Assembly (NCBI RefSeq): GCF_011926545.1
Contig: NZ_JAATIT010000001.1
Span: forward strand, 529,969 to 593,968
Length of the DNA stretch: 64,000 nt
DNA from: Sphingopyxis italica
GTDB lineage: Bacteria; Pseudomonadota; Alphaproteobacteria; Sphingomonadales; Sphingomonadaceae
Direction of reading: 5' to 3'
Part shown: piece by piece, positions 45,751 through 54,288 of the stretch
Layout of the letters: the number at the start of each line of letters is the position of its first letter
How positions within the stretch are numbered: the stretch's first letter is position 1
The notes under the pieces: generated by a model
What the model was told of the DNA's origin: nothing
Seen by the model: the letters and a program-made list of their open reading frames with translations, nothing else
Database searches by the model: none
Position numbers and translations under genes: made by a program

Positions 45751-46427
45751 GCCCCAAGCTCCTGCCCGGCGAAGGGTCGCCGCATCGGCATCGCGCCCAT
45801 CTTGCCGATCGCCACGCCCGCCTCTTCGCCGGCGATCGCGCGCAGCCCGCCCGGATCGAGCAGCCGGCACGATTGCGGCCCGTCGAGCTCGATCAGGCCC
45901 TGGCGGACGAAGCCCGATATGGTACGGCTGACCGTGTGGATCGTCAGCCCCAGATGATCGGCGATGTCGCCGCGCGTCATCGGCAGCGGAACGCTGCCGA
46001 TCGCCGACAAACGCTTCGCCGCGATCAGCAGGAAAGCCGCGACGCGTTCGTTCGCGTTGCGGCGACCGAGCAGGAATATACATTGGTTGGCGCTGTCGAG
46101 CGCACGCTCGAGGGCGCGGTTCTGCCCGGGCGCATCGGGTCCGCCACTCGACGCGGGGCGGCGCGCCAGGACGGCGTTCGTCACGGCTTCGGCCGCCGAA
46201 TCGCGCAAGCCATATTCGACCCCGAACACGTCGCCCTGATAGAAAAAGCCGGTCAGCTGGCGATGCCCGTCGATGTGAAAATGACAGGTTCGAACGGTGC
46301 CGGATATGACTTCGAACCAGCAATCGCCTGGATCGCCCTGCGAAAATATGATTTCGCCCTTACGAAATTTCAGGATGGTATCCTGCGGGATCGCCCCGCC
46401 ACGAACTTCTGCCGACAGACCTTGCAC
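45747..46427 (-). CDS. Crp/Fnr-family regulator without Fe-S cysteines
   Basis: 226-aa protein: cyclic-nucleotide-binding-like beta-roll (KFRKGEIIFSQGDPGDCWFEVISGTVR, residues about 20-48), dimerisation helix, and C-terminal winged helix with DIADHLGLTIHTVSRTISGF (about 155-175), the FixK/FNR-type recognition helix. The N-terminal cysteine cluster of true FNR is absent, so it is not an oxygen-sensing Fe-S FNR. Start is GTG 46427 with TTGGAGACG upstream. Overlaps the outer-membrane barrel gene by 4 bp, so regulator and pore are made together; control of the amyloid-like cluster is an inference. Confidence 0.87.
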   Translation of the reverse strand: MQGLSAEVRGGAIPQDTILKFRKGEIIFSQGDPGDCWFEVISGTVRTCHFHIDGHRQLTGFFYQGDVFGVEYGLRDSAAEAVTNAVLARRPASSGGPDAPGQNRALERALDSANQCIFLLGRRNANERVAAFLLIAAKRLSAIGSVPLPMTRGDIADHLGLTIHTVSRTISGFVRQGLIELDGPQSCRLLDPGGLRAIAGEEAGVAIGKMGAMPMRRPFAGQELGA

Positions 46428-46785
46428 GCCACGTCTCCAATCTAGAATTGGTATTTGCGGCGACCCCGTTTGCGAGTCTCATCTGCCTTTGCGGGCCGTG
46501 AATCCATCCGGGTAAAGACCTAGGAATTCGTGTGTAGCAATGGCTTAGATGAATCACTTACGTATAATTCCTTAGCATTTTCGGGGAATATACAATTGGA
46601 TTTCAGCGCCATAGCTGTGTCGGCCTCTTTAGCGCGGTCAGATGCTTAATTAGTTTACGTTAATTGCTAAACAGCGCGCAAAGAGATATGCTGCCCGCCA
46701 GAGCAGGTGGGTTGCGGCGTTGCCGCGCAAAAGATGCTCGTCGGTCGCAAAGAGTCCACGCCTTGGGTGTCAGGGGAATTGCACC
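46428..46785. other. AT-rich intergenic region between two divergent regulator genes
   Basis: 358 bp without a credible gene and with visibly lower GC than its surroundings. It holds the dyad CCAAT-CTAGA-ATTGG (46437-46451) next to the Crp-type start and AATTA-N8-TAATT (46648-46665) upstream of the LuxR-type gene, both possible regulator sites. Promoters of both regulators must lie here. Confidence 0.5.
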
Positions 46786-47052
46786 GTGCATCATAACGCT
46801 TTGAACGTCGAACCGCATTTGACCTTTCGTGAACATCAAATATTGGAATTGGTCGCCGTCGGCTGCTCGGCCAAGCAGATCGCGCTTGAGATCAATATCG
46901 CGCCGCGCACCGTCGAGCGGCATATCGAAAATGTGCGCCTCAAACTCAACGCGCGCAACCGCGCACACCTGATCACCCAGGCGATGCACCTCGGCCTGCT
47001 CGTCATCGAAACCCCGCCCCCCGACGAGCCGACGCTCTTCGAACTCAAATGA
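46786..47052 (+). CDS. Small LuxR-type HTH regulator (DNA-binding domain only)
   Basis: 88-aa protein that is little more than a GerE/LuxR helix-turn-helix: LTFREHQILELVAVGCSAKQ followed by IALEINIAPRTVERHIENVRLKLNARNRAHLITQA. No receiver or autoinducer domain. GTG 46786 is the best start (CAGGGGA 6-10 bases upstream); the longer frame from TTG 46720 is Arg/Cys-rich and unlikely. It is divergent from the Crp-type gene and could co-regulate the Fap-like cluster or the SulP gene 176 bp downstream. Partner and signal unknown. Confidence 0.8.
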   Translation: MHHNALNVEPHLTFREHQILELVAVGCSAKQIALEINIAPRTVERHIENVRLKLNARNRAHLITQAMHLGLLVIETPPPDEPTLFELK

Positions 47053-47228
47053 TCGAGGCGGCCGCCGGGGCTTGCAATTGAAGTTCACATCGGGATAGGG
47101 CGCCGCCATTCGCAAGGACCCGGTGCAACTCCGGGTGGCTATTCCGGCCGCCGATCCGCCGGACAACATCGCGCATGCAAATAGGAACGCGTCCGTCGGG
47201 ACGCCATGTGTCTTGATGTGAGCTTTTC

Positions 47229-48725
47229 ATGTTCGACGGACTGACCGCCTACCGCCAGCAATGGTTCGCCGGCGCCGCGACCGCGCGCACCGACATTCTC
47301 GCCGGCATCGTCGTCGCGCTCGCGCTCATCCCCGAGGCGATCGGCTTTTCCATCATCGCCGGAGTCGACCCGCGCGTCGGCCTCTATGCCTCAATCGCGA
47401 TCGCGATCGTCATATCCTTCACCGGCGGCCGGCCCGGGATGATCTCGGCGGCGACCGCCGCGGTCGCCGTGCTGGTCATCCCGCTCGTCCGCGAACATGG
47501 CGTCGAATATCTCTTCGCCGCGACGATCCTGATGGGCATCATCCAGATTATCGCCGGCCTGCTGCGCCTCGACCTCGTCATGCAGTTCGTGTCGCGCTCG
47601 GTGATCACGGGGTTCGTCAACGCGCTCGCCATCCTCATCTTCATGGCGCAGCTGCCGCAGCTCATCGATGTGACGTGGCATGCCTATGCGATGGTCGCGG
47701 GCGGGCTCGCGATCATCTACCTGTTGCCGCGCCTGACCAAAGCGGTGCCCTCGCCGCTTATCGCCATCCTGGTCCTGTCGGCGATCGGCATCGGCTTCGG
47801 CCTGCCGGTGAACACCGTCGGCGACATGGGCAAGCTGCCCGAGGGTCTTCCGAGCCTCGTCCTGCCGAACGTCCCGCTGACGCTGGATACGCTGCGGATC
47901 ATCCTGCCCTATTCGCTGACGATGGCCGCGGTGGGCCTGCTCGAATCGCTGCTGACCGCGCAGATCGTCGACGATATGACGCACAGCGACAGCGACAAGC
48001 GCCGCGAATGCGCCGGCCAGGGCACCGCCAACATCGCCGCCGCGTTCGTCGGCGGCATGGGCGGCTGCGCGATGATCGGCCAGTCGGTGATCAATGTGAC
48101 CTCGGGCGGCCGCACGCGGCTGTCGACCTTCACCGCCGGCGCGACGCTGCTGATCCTGCTCGCACTGCTCGGGCCCTATGTCGGCCGGATGCCGATGCCC
48201 GCGCTCGTGGCGGTTATGATCATGGTGTCGATCGGCACCTTCAGTTGGAATTCGATCGCGAATCTGCGCCGCCATCCGCCGACCTCGTCGATCGTGATGG
48301 TGACGACTGTCGTGGTTGTCGTCGCGACGCACGATCTCTCGCTCGGCGTGCTGGCGGGCGTGCTGCTATCGGGGATATTCTTCGCCGCCAAGGTCCAGCG
48401 CATGTTCGAGGTGCGACGCGACGTCAGCCCCGACGGAATGCGGGCGACCTATTTCGTGACCGGCCAGATCTTCTTCGCCTCGGTCGACCGCTTCACGCGG
48501 AGCTTTCAGGTCGATGAAGCCGCGCCCGCCATCCTCATCGACGTGTCGGCCGCCCATTTCTGGGACATTTCGGGCGTCGGCGCGCTCGACAAAATCATCG
48601 CGCGCCTGCGCCGCGAGGGCCGCACGGTCGAAGTCGTCGGCTACAATCGCGCCAGTGCCGACATCGTCGACAGGTTCGCGCTGCACGACAAGACGGGTTT
48701 CGAGCTGGGAGCGGTACCGCACTGA
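47229..48725 (+). CDS. SulP-family anion transporter with STAS domain
   Basis: 498-aa inner-membrane transporter. N-terminal membrane domain with the SulP signature [24 protein letters not shown]-type segment at about 25-48 and about 11-12 hydrophobic helices, then a cytoplasmic STAS domain from about residue 400 ([26 protein letters not shown]). SulP proteins carry sulfate, bicarbonate or C4-dicarboxylates. Given several sulfatases in the window, sulfate is tempting, but nothing in the sequence decides it. Monocistronic by spacing. Confidence 0.92.
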   Translation: MFDGLTAYRQQWFAGAATARTDILAGIVVALALIPEAIGFSIIAGVDPRVGLYASIAIAIVISFTGGRPGMISAATAAVAVLVIPLVREHGVEYLFAATILMGIIQIIAGLLRLDLVMQFVSRSVITGFVNALAILIFMAQLPQLIDVTWHAYAMVAGGLAIIYLLPRLTKAVPSPLIAILVLSAIGIGFGLPVNTVGDMGKLPEGLPSLVLPNVPLTLDTLRIILPYSLTMAAVGLLESLLTAQIVDDMTHSDSDKRRECAGQGTANIAAAFVGGMGGCAMIGQSVINVTSGGRTRLSTFTAGATLLILLALLGPYVGRMPMPALVAVMIMVSIGTFSWNSIANLRRHPPTSSIVMVTTVVVVVATHDLSLGVLAGVLLSGIFFAAKVQRMFEVRRDVSPDGMRATYFVTGQIFFASVDRFTRSFQVDEAAPAILIDVSAAHFWDISGVGALDKIIARLRREGRTVEVVGYNRASADIVDRFALHDKTGFELGAVPH

Positions 48726-48957
48726 CGCTGATCGAGCGATTGGAGAGCGGGAAGAGCGACGACGCTGCGGAACGGGTTGCGTGCGCAAGACGAGTTGGTT
48801 ACGTCTCGAAAATGCCACAGCGGTCCCGGCGATCGCTCCCGCTTCAATCTTCACAACAAATCGGAGTCGCGGTTGACGACAGGTCATAAACGCTTGGGCG
48901 GGAGTTTATCGAACGCCCCGCGGCCGCTCGCCCGGTCGCTATGGAACGGGGACGAAG

Positions 48958-49524
48958 ATGCGTGACGGCGGGCTTGTCCAGTTGCTCGATGAATTGCGGC
49001 CCGCACTCTTGCGCTTCCTCATCGCGCGCGGGGCGCGGCCCGACGAAGCCGAAGACATTCTGCAGGATGTTCAGGTCAAATTGCTCGCCGAACGGATCGG
49101 ACCCGTCGCACAGCAGCGCGCCTATCTCTATAGCATGACCAACAACCAGTTCCTCATGCACCGCCGGACCACCGGACGCCGTGCGCGCCGCGAGGAAGAC
49201 TGGGCCGACGTCAACGGCGGCGGAAGCCGGGAAGCCGACGAACGGCCGTCGATCGAAACGGAGCTCATCGCCAAAGAGCAACTCGCAGCGCTTCAGCGCG
49301 TCATCGATGCGTTGCCCGCGCGGAGCCGGTTCATCTTCAAACGTTTCCGGATCGACGGTGAGCCGCAGCGCCGGATCGCGGAGGAATTGCAGATCAGCGT
49401 GAGCGCCGTCGAGAAGCACCTCGCGCGCGTCTATGATGCGATCACCTCGGCGCGGCAACGCTGGGATGAGGATCGTCTCGATCGGCGGCATCTCGAGGGG
49501 GAGAGAAACCGCCATGTCACTTGA
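48958..49524 (+). CDS. ECF sigma factor, FecI-like
   Basis: 188-aa sigma-70 family factor. Region 2 (RPALLRFLIARGARPDEAED, ILQDVQVKLL, then RAYLYSMTNNQFLMHRR) and region 4 (LPARSRFIFKRFRIDGEPQRR, then IAEELQISVSAVEKHLARVY). The EDILQDVQ and SAVEKHL patterns place it with iron-starvation/FecI-type ECF factors of cell-surface signalling. Followed with an 11-bp overlap by a FecR anti-sigma gene and then an STN-containing TBDR, the complete Fec-type relay. GGGGACGAAG precedes the ATG. Confidence 0.92.
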   Translation: MRDGGLVQLLDELRPALLRFLIARGARPDEAEDILQDVQVKLLAERIGPVAQQRAYLYSMTNNQFLMHRRTTGRRARREEDWADVNGGGSREADERPSIETELIAKEQLAALQRVIDALPARSRFIFKRFRIDGEPQRRIAEELQISVSAVEKHLARVYDAITSARQRWDEDRLDRRHLEGERNRHVT

Positions 49525-50491
49525 TACTCCAGATCGCGTCCGGGCGCGCGCCATCGAATGGCATATCAGGCTGCGCGACGGCGATGACGCCACCTGGGAG
49601 GCCTTTGCCGAGTGGATCGCCGCCGACCCGCGCCACGCCTCGGCCTATGACCAGGTCGAAGCGGCCGACCACGCGCTCGATCCGCTGCTGCCCGAAGTGG
49701 TCGTTCGGGAAGCCGCCAACGATATGGACGAAACCGAACAGGGCGACGAGGGGGGCTACGCGCCACCGCCGCGCCGTTGGCGCCGGGGTTTGGCGGGCGG
49801 TGCGATCGCGGCATCGATCGCCGCCGTCCTGCTGCTGGTGCAGGGGTCGGACTCGAGCCGCTATCAGGTCACGACCGCGCCCGGCGAACGGCAGGTCATC
49901 ACGCTCGATGCGTCGACCAGGGTCACCCTCAACGGCGGCACGCGCATGACCTTCGACCGCAAAGATCCGCGCTATGCCTCGCTGGCCTCGGGCGAAGCCT
50001 ATTTCCAGGTCCGTCACGACGCGGCGAATCCCTTCCGCGTCGAGGTCGGCGGCAATATCGTCGAGGATGCCGGGACGATTTTCAACGTCGTGCGCGAGGA
50101 TGACGAGGTTCGCGTCGCGGTCGCCGAAGGCAAGGTCGTCTACAATCCGGGATCGCGCGCAGTGGCACTCGATGCCGGACAGGCGCTCGTGGACCGGCGC
50201 GGCGCCACGCGGGTGAGCCGGGTGCCGGCCGCGGTGGTCGGATCCTGGAAGACGGGCACGCTCGTGTACGACGCGGCGCCGCTCGCGCGCGTCGCCGCGG
50301 ATCTCAGCCGCGTGCTCGACGAACCCGTCGCTTCCGCGCCTTCGGTCGCCGGCAGGCCCTTTACGGGCACGATCACCCTCGACGGCAGCGGCTCCGCGCA
50401 ATTCGCGCGGCTCGGCGCGGCGCTTGGCGTCGCCATCGAAAAGCGCGAGGGACGATGGATCATGGGGCCGGCGGGCAGTGCCCGGCCGTAG
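49514..50491 (+). CDS. FecR-family anti-sigma/sigma regulator
   Basis: 325-aa single-pass inner-membrane protein. Cytoplasmic N-terminal DUF4880-type domain (AIEWHIRLRDGDDATWEAFAEWIAADPRH, residues about 13-41, written here as its two conserved halves AIEWHIRLRDGD and WIAADPRHASAYD), transmembrane helix at about 93-110, and periplasmic FecR domain (TAPGERQVITLDASTRVTLN, FDRKDPRYASLASGEAYF, EDAGTIFNV). It transmits receptor occupancy to the ECF factor. Start at 49514 has GGGGGAGAGAAACC upstream. Its 3' end overlaps the receptor gene by 14 bp. Confidence 0.92.
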   Translation: MSLDTPDRVRARAIEWHIRLRDGDDATWEAFAEWIAADPRHASAYDQVEAADHALDPLLPEVVVREAANDMDETEQGDEGGYAPPPRRWRRGLAGGAIAASIAAVLLLVQGSDSSRYQVTTAPGERQVITLDASTRVTLNGGTRMTFDRKDPRYASLASGEAYFQVRHDAANPFRVEVGGNIVEDAGTIFNVVREDDEVRVAVAEGKVVYNPGSRAVALDAGQALVDRRGATRVSRVPAAVVGSWKTGTLVYDAAPLARVAADLSRVLDEPVASAPSVAGRPFTGTITLDGSGSAQFARLGAALGVAIEKREGRWIMGPAGSARP

Positions 50492-52838
50492 CTGGGCTGC
50501 CGCCGCCGCCGCGCTTGTCGCCCTTGCCGCCGCGCCGCCGGCCGAGGCGCGATCGTTCGACATCGCGCCGGGTCCGCTCGGCGAAGTGATCGCGGCGATC
50601 GGCGTGCAGGCGCGGATCACCATCGCGATACTCGATCCCGAACTCGCATCGCACCGTTCGCCCGGAGTCAAAGGCGATGTTTCGGTTCGCGCCGCGCTCG
50701 ACCGGGCGTTGCGCGGGACGGGAGCGGAGGCCGTCTTCTACGACCGCGCGACCGTTCGCATCATTCGTTCCAGGCCGCGGCCGAAGCCGTCGCCACGCCC
50801 GAAGCCGCGGCCGCCCAAGCTCCCCGCCACCGAGGCGCCGCCCGTCGAGATCATCGTCTCCGCGACCAAACAGACGATGCACCTCGACAATTTTCCGGGT
50901 ACGGCGAAGATTATCGACCTCGAAGCCGGACGGCTTGCGCGAAAGGCGGGCGATGGCACCGCCGCCATCGCGGCTCTTCAGCCGACGCTGACCACGACCA
51001 ATCTCGGCCGCGGCCGCAACAAACTTTTTGTGCGCGGCATTGCCGACAGCAGTTTCAACGGGCCCACGCAAGCGACCGTGGGCCAGTATCTCGGGGACGT
51101 CCGGCTTACCTACAATGCGCCCGACCCCGACCTCAACCTGTACGACCTCGAACGGGTCGAGATTCTCGCCGGCCCCCAGGGTACGCTTTACGGGGCCGGC
51201 TCGATCGGGGGAATCGTACGGCTCGTTCCGAACACCCCCGACAGCACCGCCGCTTATGCCTCGGCATCGGCCGGGCTGAGCGCGACGCGCTTCGGCGGCA
51301 TCGGCGGCGACGCGGCCGCCATGGCGAACCTGCCCATCCTGAAAGGGCAAGCGGCCGTGCGTCTCGTCGTGCATGGCGGCCGCGATGCGGGCTATATCGA
51401 CGACCCGTCGCGCGGCCTTCGCGACATCAACAGCGGCCGGAATTTCGGACAGCGCCTCCTCGTTCGCATCGACGACATCGCTGGTTGGACGATCGATCTC
51501 GGCGGTGTCCATCATCGCGTCGAGACCGACGACGGCCAATATCTGATCCGCGGGCAGCCGCCGCTGACGCGAAGCAACCCGATCGCGCAACCTTTCGGCA
51601 GCCGTTTCCAGCTGGCTTATCTGACCGCACGGCGGCCGATCGGCGCGACCGAGCTGGTTTCGACAAGCTCGGTCGTCTGGCAGGATATGGAATCGGCTTT
51701 CGACGCGACCGGTTCGGACGGTACGAGCGCGCCCCTTCTTTTCCGGGAACGCAACGACATCACCTTCTGGTCGCACGAAACGCGGCTCGCGGGCGGGGGC
51801 ACGCGGATGCCATGGGTGGCGGGGCTGGCGGGCGTCTATAATATCAACCGCCTCACGCGCTCGCTCGGACCGCCCGACGCGCCGCGGCAAATCACCGGGG
51901 TCCGCAACCGGCAGCTCGACCTCTCGCTCTATGGACAGGCGACCCTGCCCCTTACGCGGTCGCTCGACCTGATGATGGGCGGGCGGTTCGCCCTGGGCAA
52001 CGGCGGCGGTCGCCTGCTGGGCGAAAATGCGGACGAGTCCTCGCTCTCCTCCAAGACGCATTTCAAATTTTCGGCGACGGTCGCGCTGGACTGGCGTCTC
52101 AGCCCGTCGCTCTCGCTCTATTCCAATTATCAGGAGGGATTTCGGGCGGGCGGGCTCGCCATCGCGCCTGCGGGATCCGCCACCGACAGCCAGGAATTCG
52201 TAAGCGACGAATTGTCGCAGATCGAGATCGGCGCGCGCTGGCGGGACAAGGACCGTGACGGTTTCTCGGCCCGCGCCGCCATCTTCAGGGTCGACTGGAA
52301 CAATATCCAGGCCGACCTCGTCGATACGGCCGGCCTGCCCTATACCGCCAATATCGGCAATGGCCTCGTCTATGGCCTCGATGGCGAACTCAATTGGCGC
52401 GTTTCGAAGGCGCTGGCGCTGACCGTCTCCGCATTCCTCAACGAAAGCTATCTCTACGACGCGCCGGCCGAGTTCGCGAATCCCGACCGCAACACGCTTC
52501 CCAACATCCCCACCGATGGCGTGCGGCTCGGCGCCGAATGGCGCCTGCCGCTCGGACGCGGGATCGACCTCTCGGGCGACGCTTCGCTCCGTTATGTCGG
52601 CCGATCGAACCTTGGCGCGGGCCCCTCGCTCGACGTCACGCAGGGCGATTATTATGTCGGCGATGTCGGCGCTCGCCTGGACTTTTCGCGGTTCGGCCTG
52701 TCGCTCGATATCAGCAATATCGCCGACACGCGTGCCAACACCTTCGCTTTCGGCAATCCCTTTGGCCTGGCGCGCGAAGACCAGATCACGCCCCTGCGGC
52801 CGCGAACCGTGCGCCTCGGGATCGATACCCGCTTCTGA
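50478..52838 (+). CDS. TonB-dependent transducer with STN domain, FecA-like
   Basis: 786-aa receptor read from GTG 50478, which yields a good signal peptide (WAAAAAALVALAAAPPAEA). Next comes a secretin/TonB N-terminal (STN) signalling domain (FDIAPGPLGEVIAAIGVQAR to about residue 95), a striking Pro/Arg/Lys-rich linker (RPRPKPSPRPKPRPPK), TonB-box-like VEIIVSATKQ, plug (LFVRGIADSSFNGPTQATV, GPQGTLYGAGSIGGIVRLV) and barrel ending in RTVRLGIDTRF. The STN domain plus upstream fecI/fecR genes mean it both imports a ligand and induces its own expression. Ligand may be a siderophore or another complex nutrient; no biosynthetic hint nearby. Confidence 0.92.
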   Translation: MPGRSWAAAAAALVALAAAPPAEARSFDIAPGPLGEVIAAIGVQARITIAILDPELASHRSPGVKGDVSVRAALDRALRGTGAEAVFYDRATVRIIRSRPRPKPSPRPKPRPPKLPATEAPPVEIIVSATKQTMHLDNFPGTAKIIDLEAGRLARKAGDGTAAIAALQPTLTTTNLGRGRNKLFVRGIADSSFNGPTQATVGQYLGDVRLTYNAPDPDLNLYDLERVEILAGPQGTLYGAGSIGGIVRLVPNTPDSTAAYASASAGLSATRFGGIGGDAAAMANLPILKGQAAVRLVVHGGRDAGYIDDPSRGLRDINSGRNFGQRLLVRIDDIAGWTIDLGGVHHRVETDDGQYLIRGQPPLTRSNPIAQPFGSRFQLAYLTARRPIGATELVSTSSVVWQDMESAFDATGSDGTSAPLLFRERNDITFWSHETRLAGGGTRMPWVAGLAGVYNINRLTRSLGPPDAPRQITGVRNRQLDLSLYGQATLPLTRSLDLMMGGRFALGNGGGRLLGENADESSLSSKTHFKFSATVALDWRLSPSLSLYSNYQEGFRAGGLAIAPAGSATDSQEFVSDELSQIEIGARWRDKDRDGFSARAAIFRVDWNNIQADLVDTAGLPYTANIGNGLVYGLDGELNWRVSKALALTVSAFLNESYLYDAPAEFANPDRNTLPNIPTDGVRLGAEWRLPLGRGIDLSGDASLRYVGRSNLGAGPSLDVTQGDYYVGDVGARLDFSRFGLSLDISNIADTRANTFAFGNPFGLAREDQITPLRPRTVRLGIDTRF

Positions 52839-52953
52839 TTGCGCGCCGCGCGGCGGAATATGCGCATCTTTCGGCGCCGCCTATCCGGCATTTCATTTTT
52901 CTGGTGAGGACCGGCCAAGGTCTCGGCGTCTCATGGGTGAAAGGAGCCCATGG

Positions 52954-53382
52954 ATGACCGACGAGTTGACGCGACTGGAAAAGCAGGTGGTTGCTTTGGC
53001 CCTTCGCGACCCGCTGTCGAGCCTGACGCCGCAACGCCGCCTGTCCGCATGGCTGTTCGGCGGCCAGATGCTGTCGCTGCCGCTCGCCAATCCGCGCCTC
53101 GAGGCGCTGCGCCGATACGTCGTCCTCAGCCGGTCCTTCGGCGCCATCCCACCGGCCGGCGAATGCGATCGCCTCGCCGATATGGGGTTTGAGCGGGCGA
53201 AGAGGGACGCGATCGACGCGCTGCTCGCCCCGTACCGCACGCCGAAAGGCCTTCGGGCCCATGTCGGCCATTTCTTCCGGCGCATTGCCAGAAGCCGGGC
53301 GTCGGCCCTCTCCCCTCCCTCCCAAGGACCGACGCCCGGAACCGCCCATCACTCCCTCACCAACAGCCAAGCGAAGGAAAAT
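52954..53382 (+). CDS. Unrecognised reading frame joined in frame to the MipA gene
   Basis: Begins MTDELTRLEKQVVALALRDP with AAGGAG 8 bases upstream. About the first 110 codons have the strong G/C third-position bias of real genes here and encode a helical, cytoplasmic-looking sequence (LSSLTPQRRLSAWLFGGQML, GECDRLADMGFERAKRDAID). Codon bias fades after RRIARSRAS, yet no stop codon occurs before the MipA start at 53383, so translation would continue to 54189. Either this is a separate gene that lost its stop, a true fusion, or a sequencing error hides a stop. I know no family for it. Linked to the ECF/FecR/TBDR unit by position. Confidence 0.5.
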
Positions 53383-54189
53383 ATGGCTTATCTCACCTCT
53401 CCCCGATCGCGCCTCGGCATATGGGCCGCGCTACTGCCGATCGCCGCGACGCCAACCGCCGTTTGCGCGCAAGCCGAACCGGCCACCCAAGGTCCGCCGG
53501 ACGGGTATGACGACGGCGATCACATCGTCATCGGGGTGGGCGGGGTCTATGCGCCCGCCTATCAGGGCGCCGACGATTACCGGTTCCAGCCCCTTCCCAT
53601 GATCGACGTGAAATGGGGCCGCTTCTTCGCCAACTTCCAGGACGGCATCGGCGCCAATCTGATCGAGACCGAAGCCGTCACCGTCGGCGTCGGCCTGACC
53701 ATGGCCGACGGCTATCGCCGCAAGGACGCGCCGCCGGGCATCGGCAAGCTGTCGGCCGGCCTTGGCGGGCGCGGGTTCGTCAAGCTTCGCCAGGCGGGTT
53801 TCGAGGCGACGCTGGGCGCGACCAAGATCATCACCGGCAACACCGAAGGCGTCGTCGCGGACGCCAGCCTCGCCTATCCGATCATAGTGAGCGAGAAGCT
53901 GATGCTGATGCCGTCGATCGGCACCCGCTGGGCGAACGCCAAGCATAACAATCGTTATTTCGGCGTGACCGCGCAGCAATCGGCGGCGTCGGGTCTGGCG
54001 CAATATCGGGCCGGCAGCGGGCTGGTCGACGCGAAGGCCGAGCTCGGCATCGTCTATCGCCTGACCGATCGCATCGGCGTGATGGCGATCGGCGGCCTAT
54101 CGTCGCTGCTCGGCGACGCAAAGGACAGCCCGATCGTCTATCACAAGACGCGTCCGCACGGGATCTTCGCAATCACCTATAGCTTCTGA
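53383..54189 (+). CDS. MipA/OmpV-family outer-membrane protein
   Basis: 268 aa read from ATG 53383, with AAGGA upstream and a signal peptide ending near AVCAQ (residue 26). The mature part is an outer-membrane beta-barrel of the MltA-interacting/OmpV family: HIVIGVGGVYAPAYQGADDY, DYRFQPLPMIDVKWGRFFA, GLGGRGFVKLRQAGFEATLG, MLMPSIGTRWANAKHNNRYF and terminal FAITYSF. Family functions range from peptidoglycan hydrolase scaffold to antibiotic- and osmotic-response porin. Probably induced with the ECF sigma unit upstream. See the preceding entry for the uninterrupted upstream frame. Confidence 0.88.
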   Translation: MAYLTSPRSRLGIWAALLPIAATPTAVCAQAEPATQGPPDGYDDGDHIVIGVGGVYAPAYQGADDYRFQPLPMIDVKWGRFFANFQDGIGANLIETEAVTVGVGLTMADGYRRKDAPPGIGKLSAGLGGRGFVKLRQAGFEATLGATKIITGNTEGVVADASLAYPIIVSEKLMLMPSIGTRWANAKHNNRYFGVTAQQSAASGLAQYRAGSGLVDAKAELGIVYRLTDRIGVMAIGGLSSLLGDAKDSPIVYHKTRPHGIFAITYSF

Positions 54190-54253
54190 GGCGCATGTGG
54201 AGGCGAGAAGCCGTCGCCTCTCTTTTTCCTTGCCCCCCAACGGCAGCAATTCT

Positions 54254-54279
54254 ATTTACGGTCAGAACTGATTGTAAAT
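54254..54279. promoter_or_regulatory. 26-bp dyad before GH1, candidate TetR operator (site 1)
   Basis: Arms ATTTAC (54254-54259) and GTAAAT (54274-54279) with inner TCAG (54262) and CTGA (54268) are symmetric. The reverse complement matches the site at 62234-62259 upstream of the TetR gene at 21 of 26 positions. It lies 9 bp before the GH1 start codon, so binding would block transcription. Confidence 0.65.
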
Positions 54280-54288
54280 GGAGGGTGT

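Noticed and set aside
46720-46785. Longer start (TTG 46720) for the small LuxR-type gene
   Set aside because: The added 22 residues are Arg/Cys-rich and lack a ribosome-binding site, whereas GTG 46786 has CAGGGGA at good spacing.
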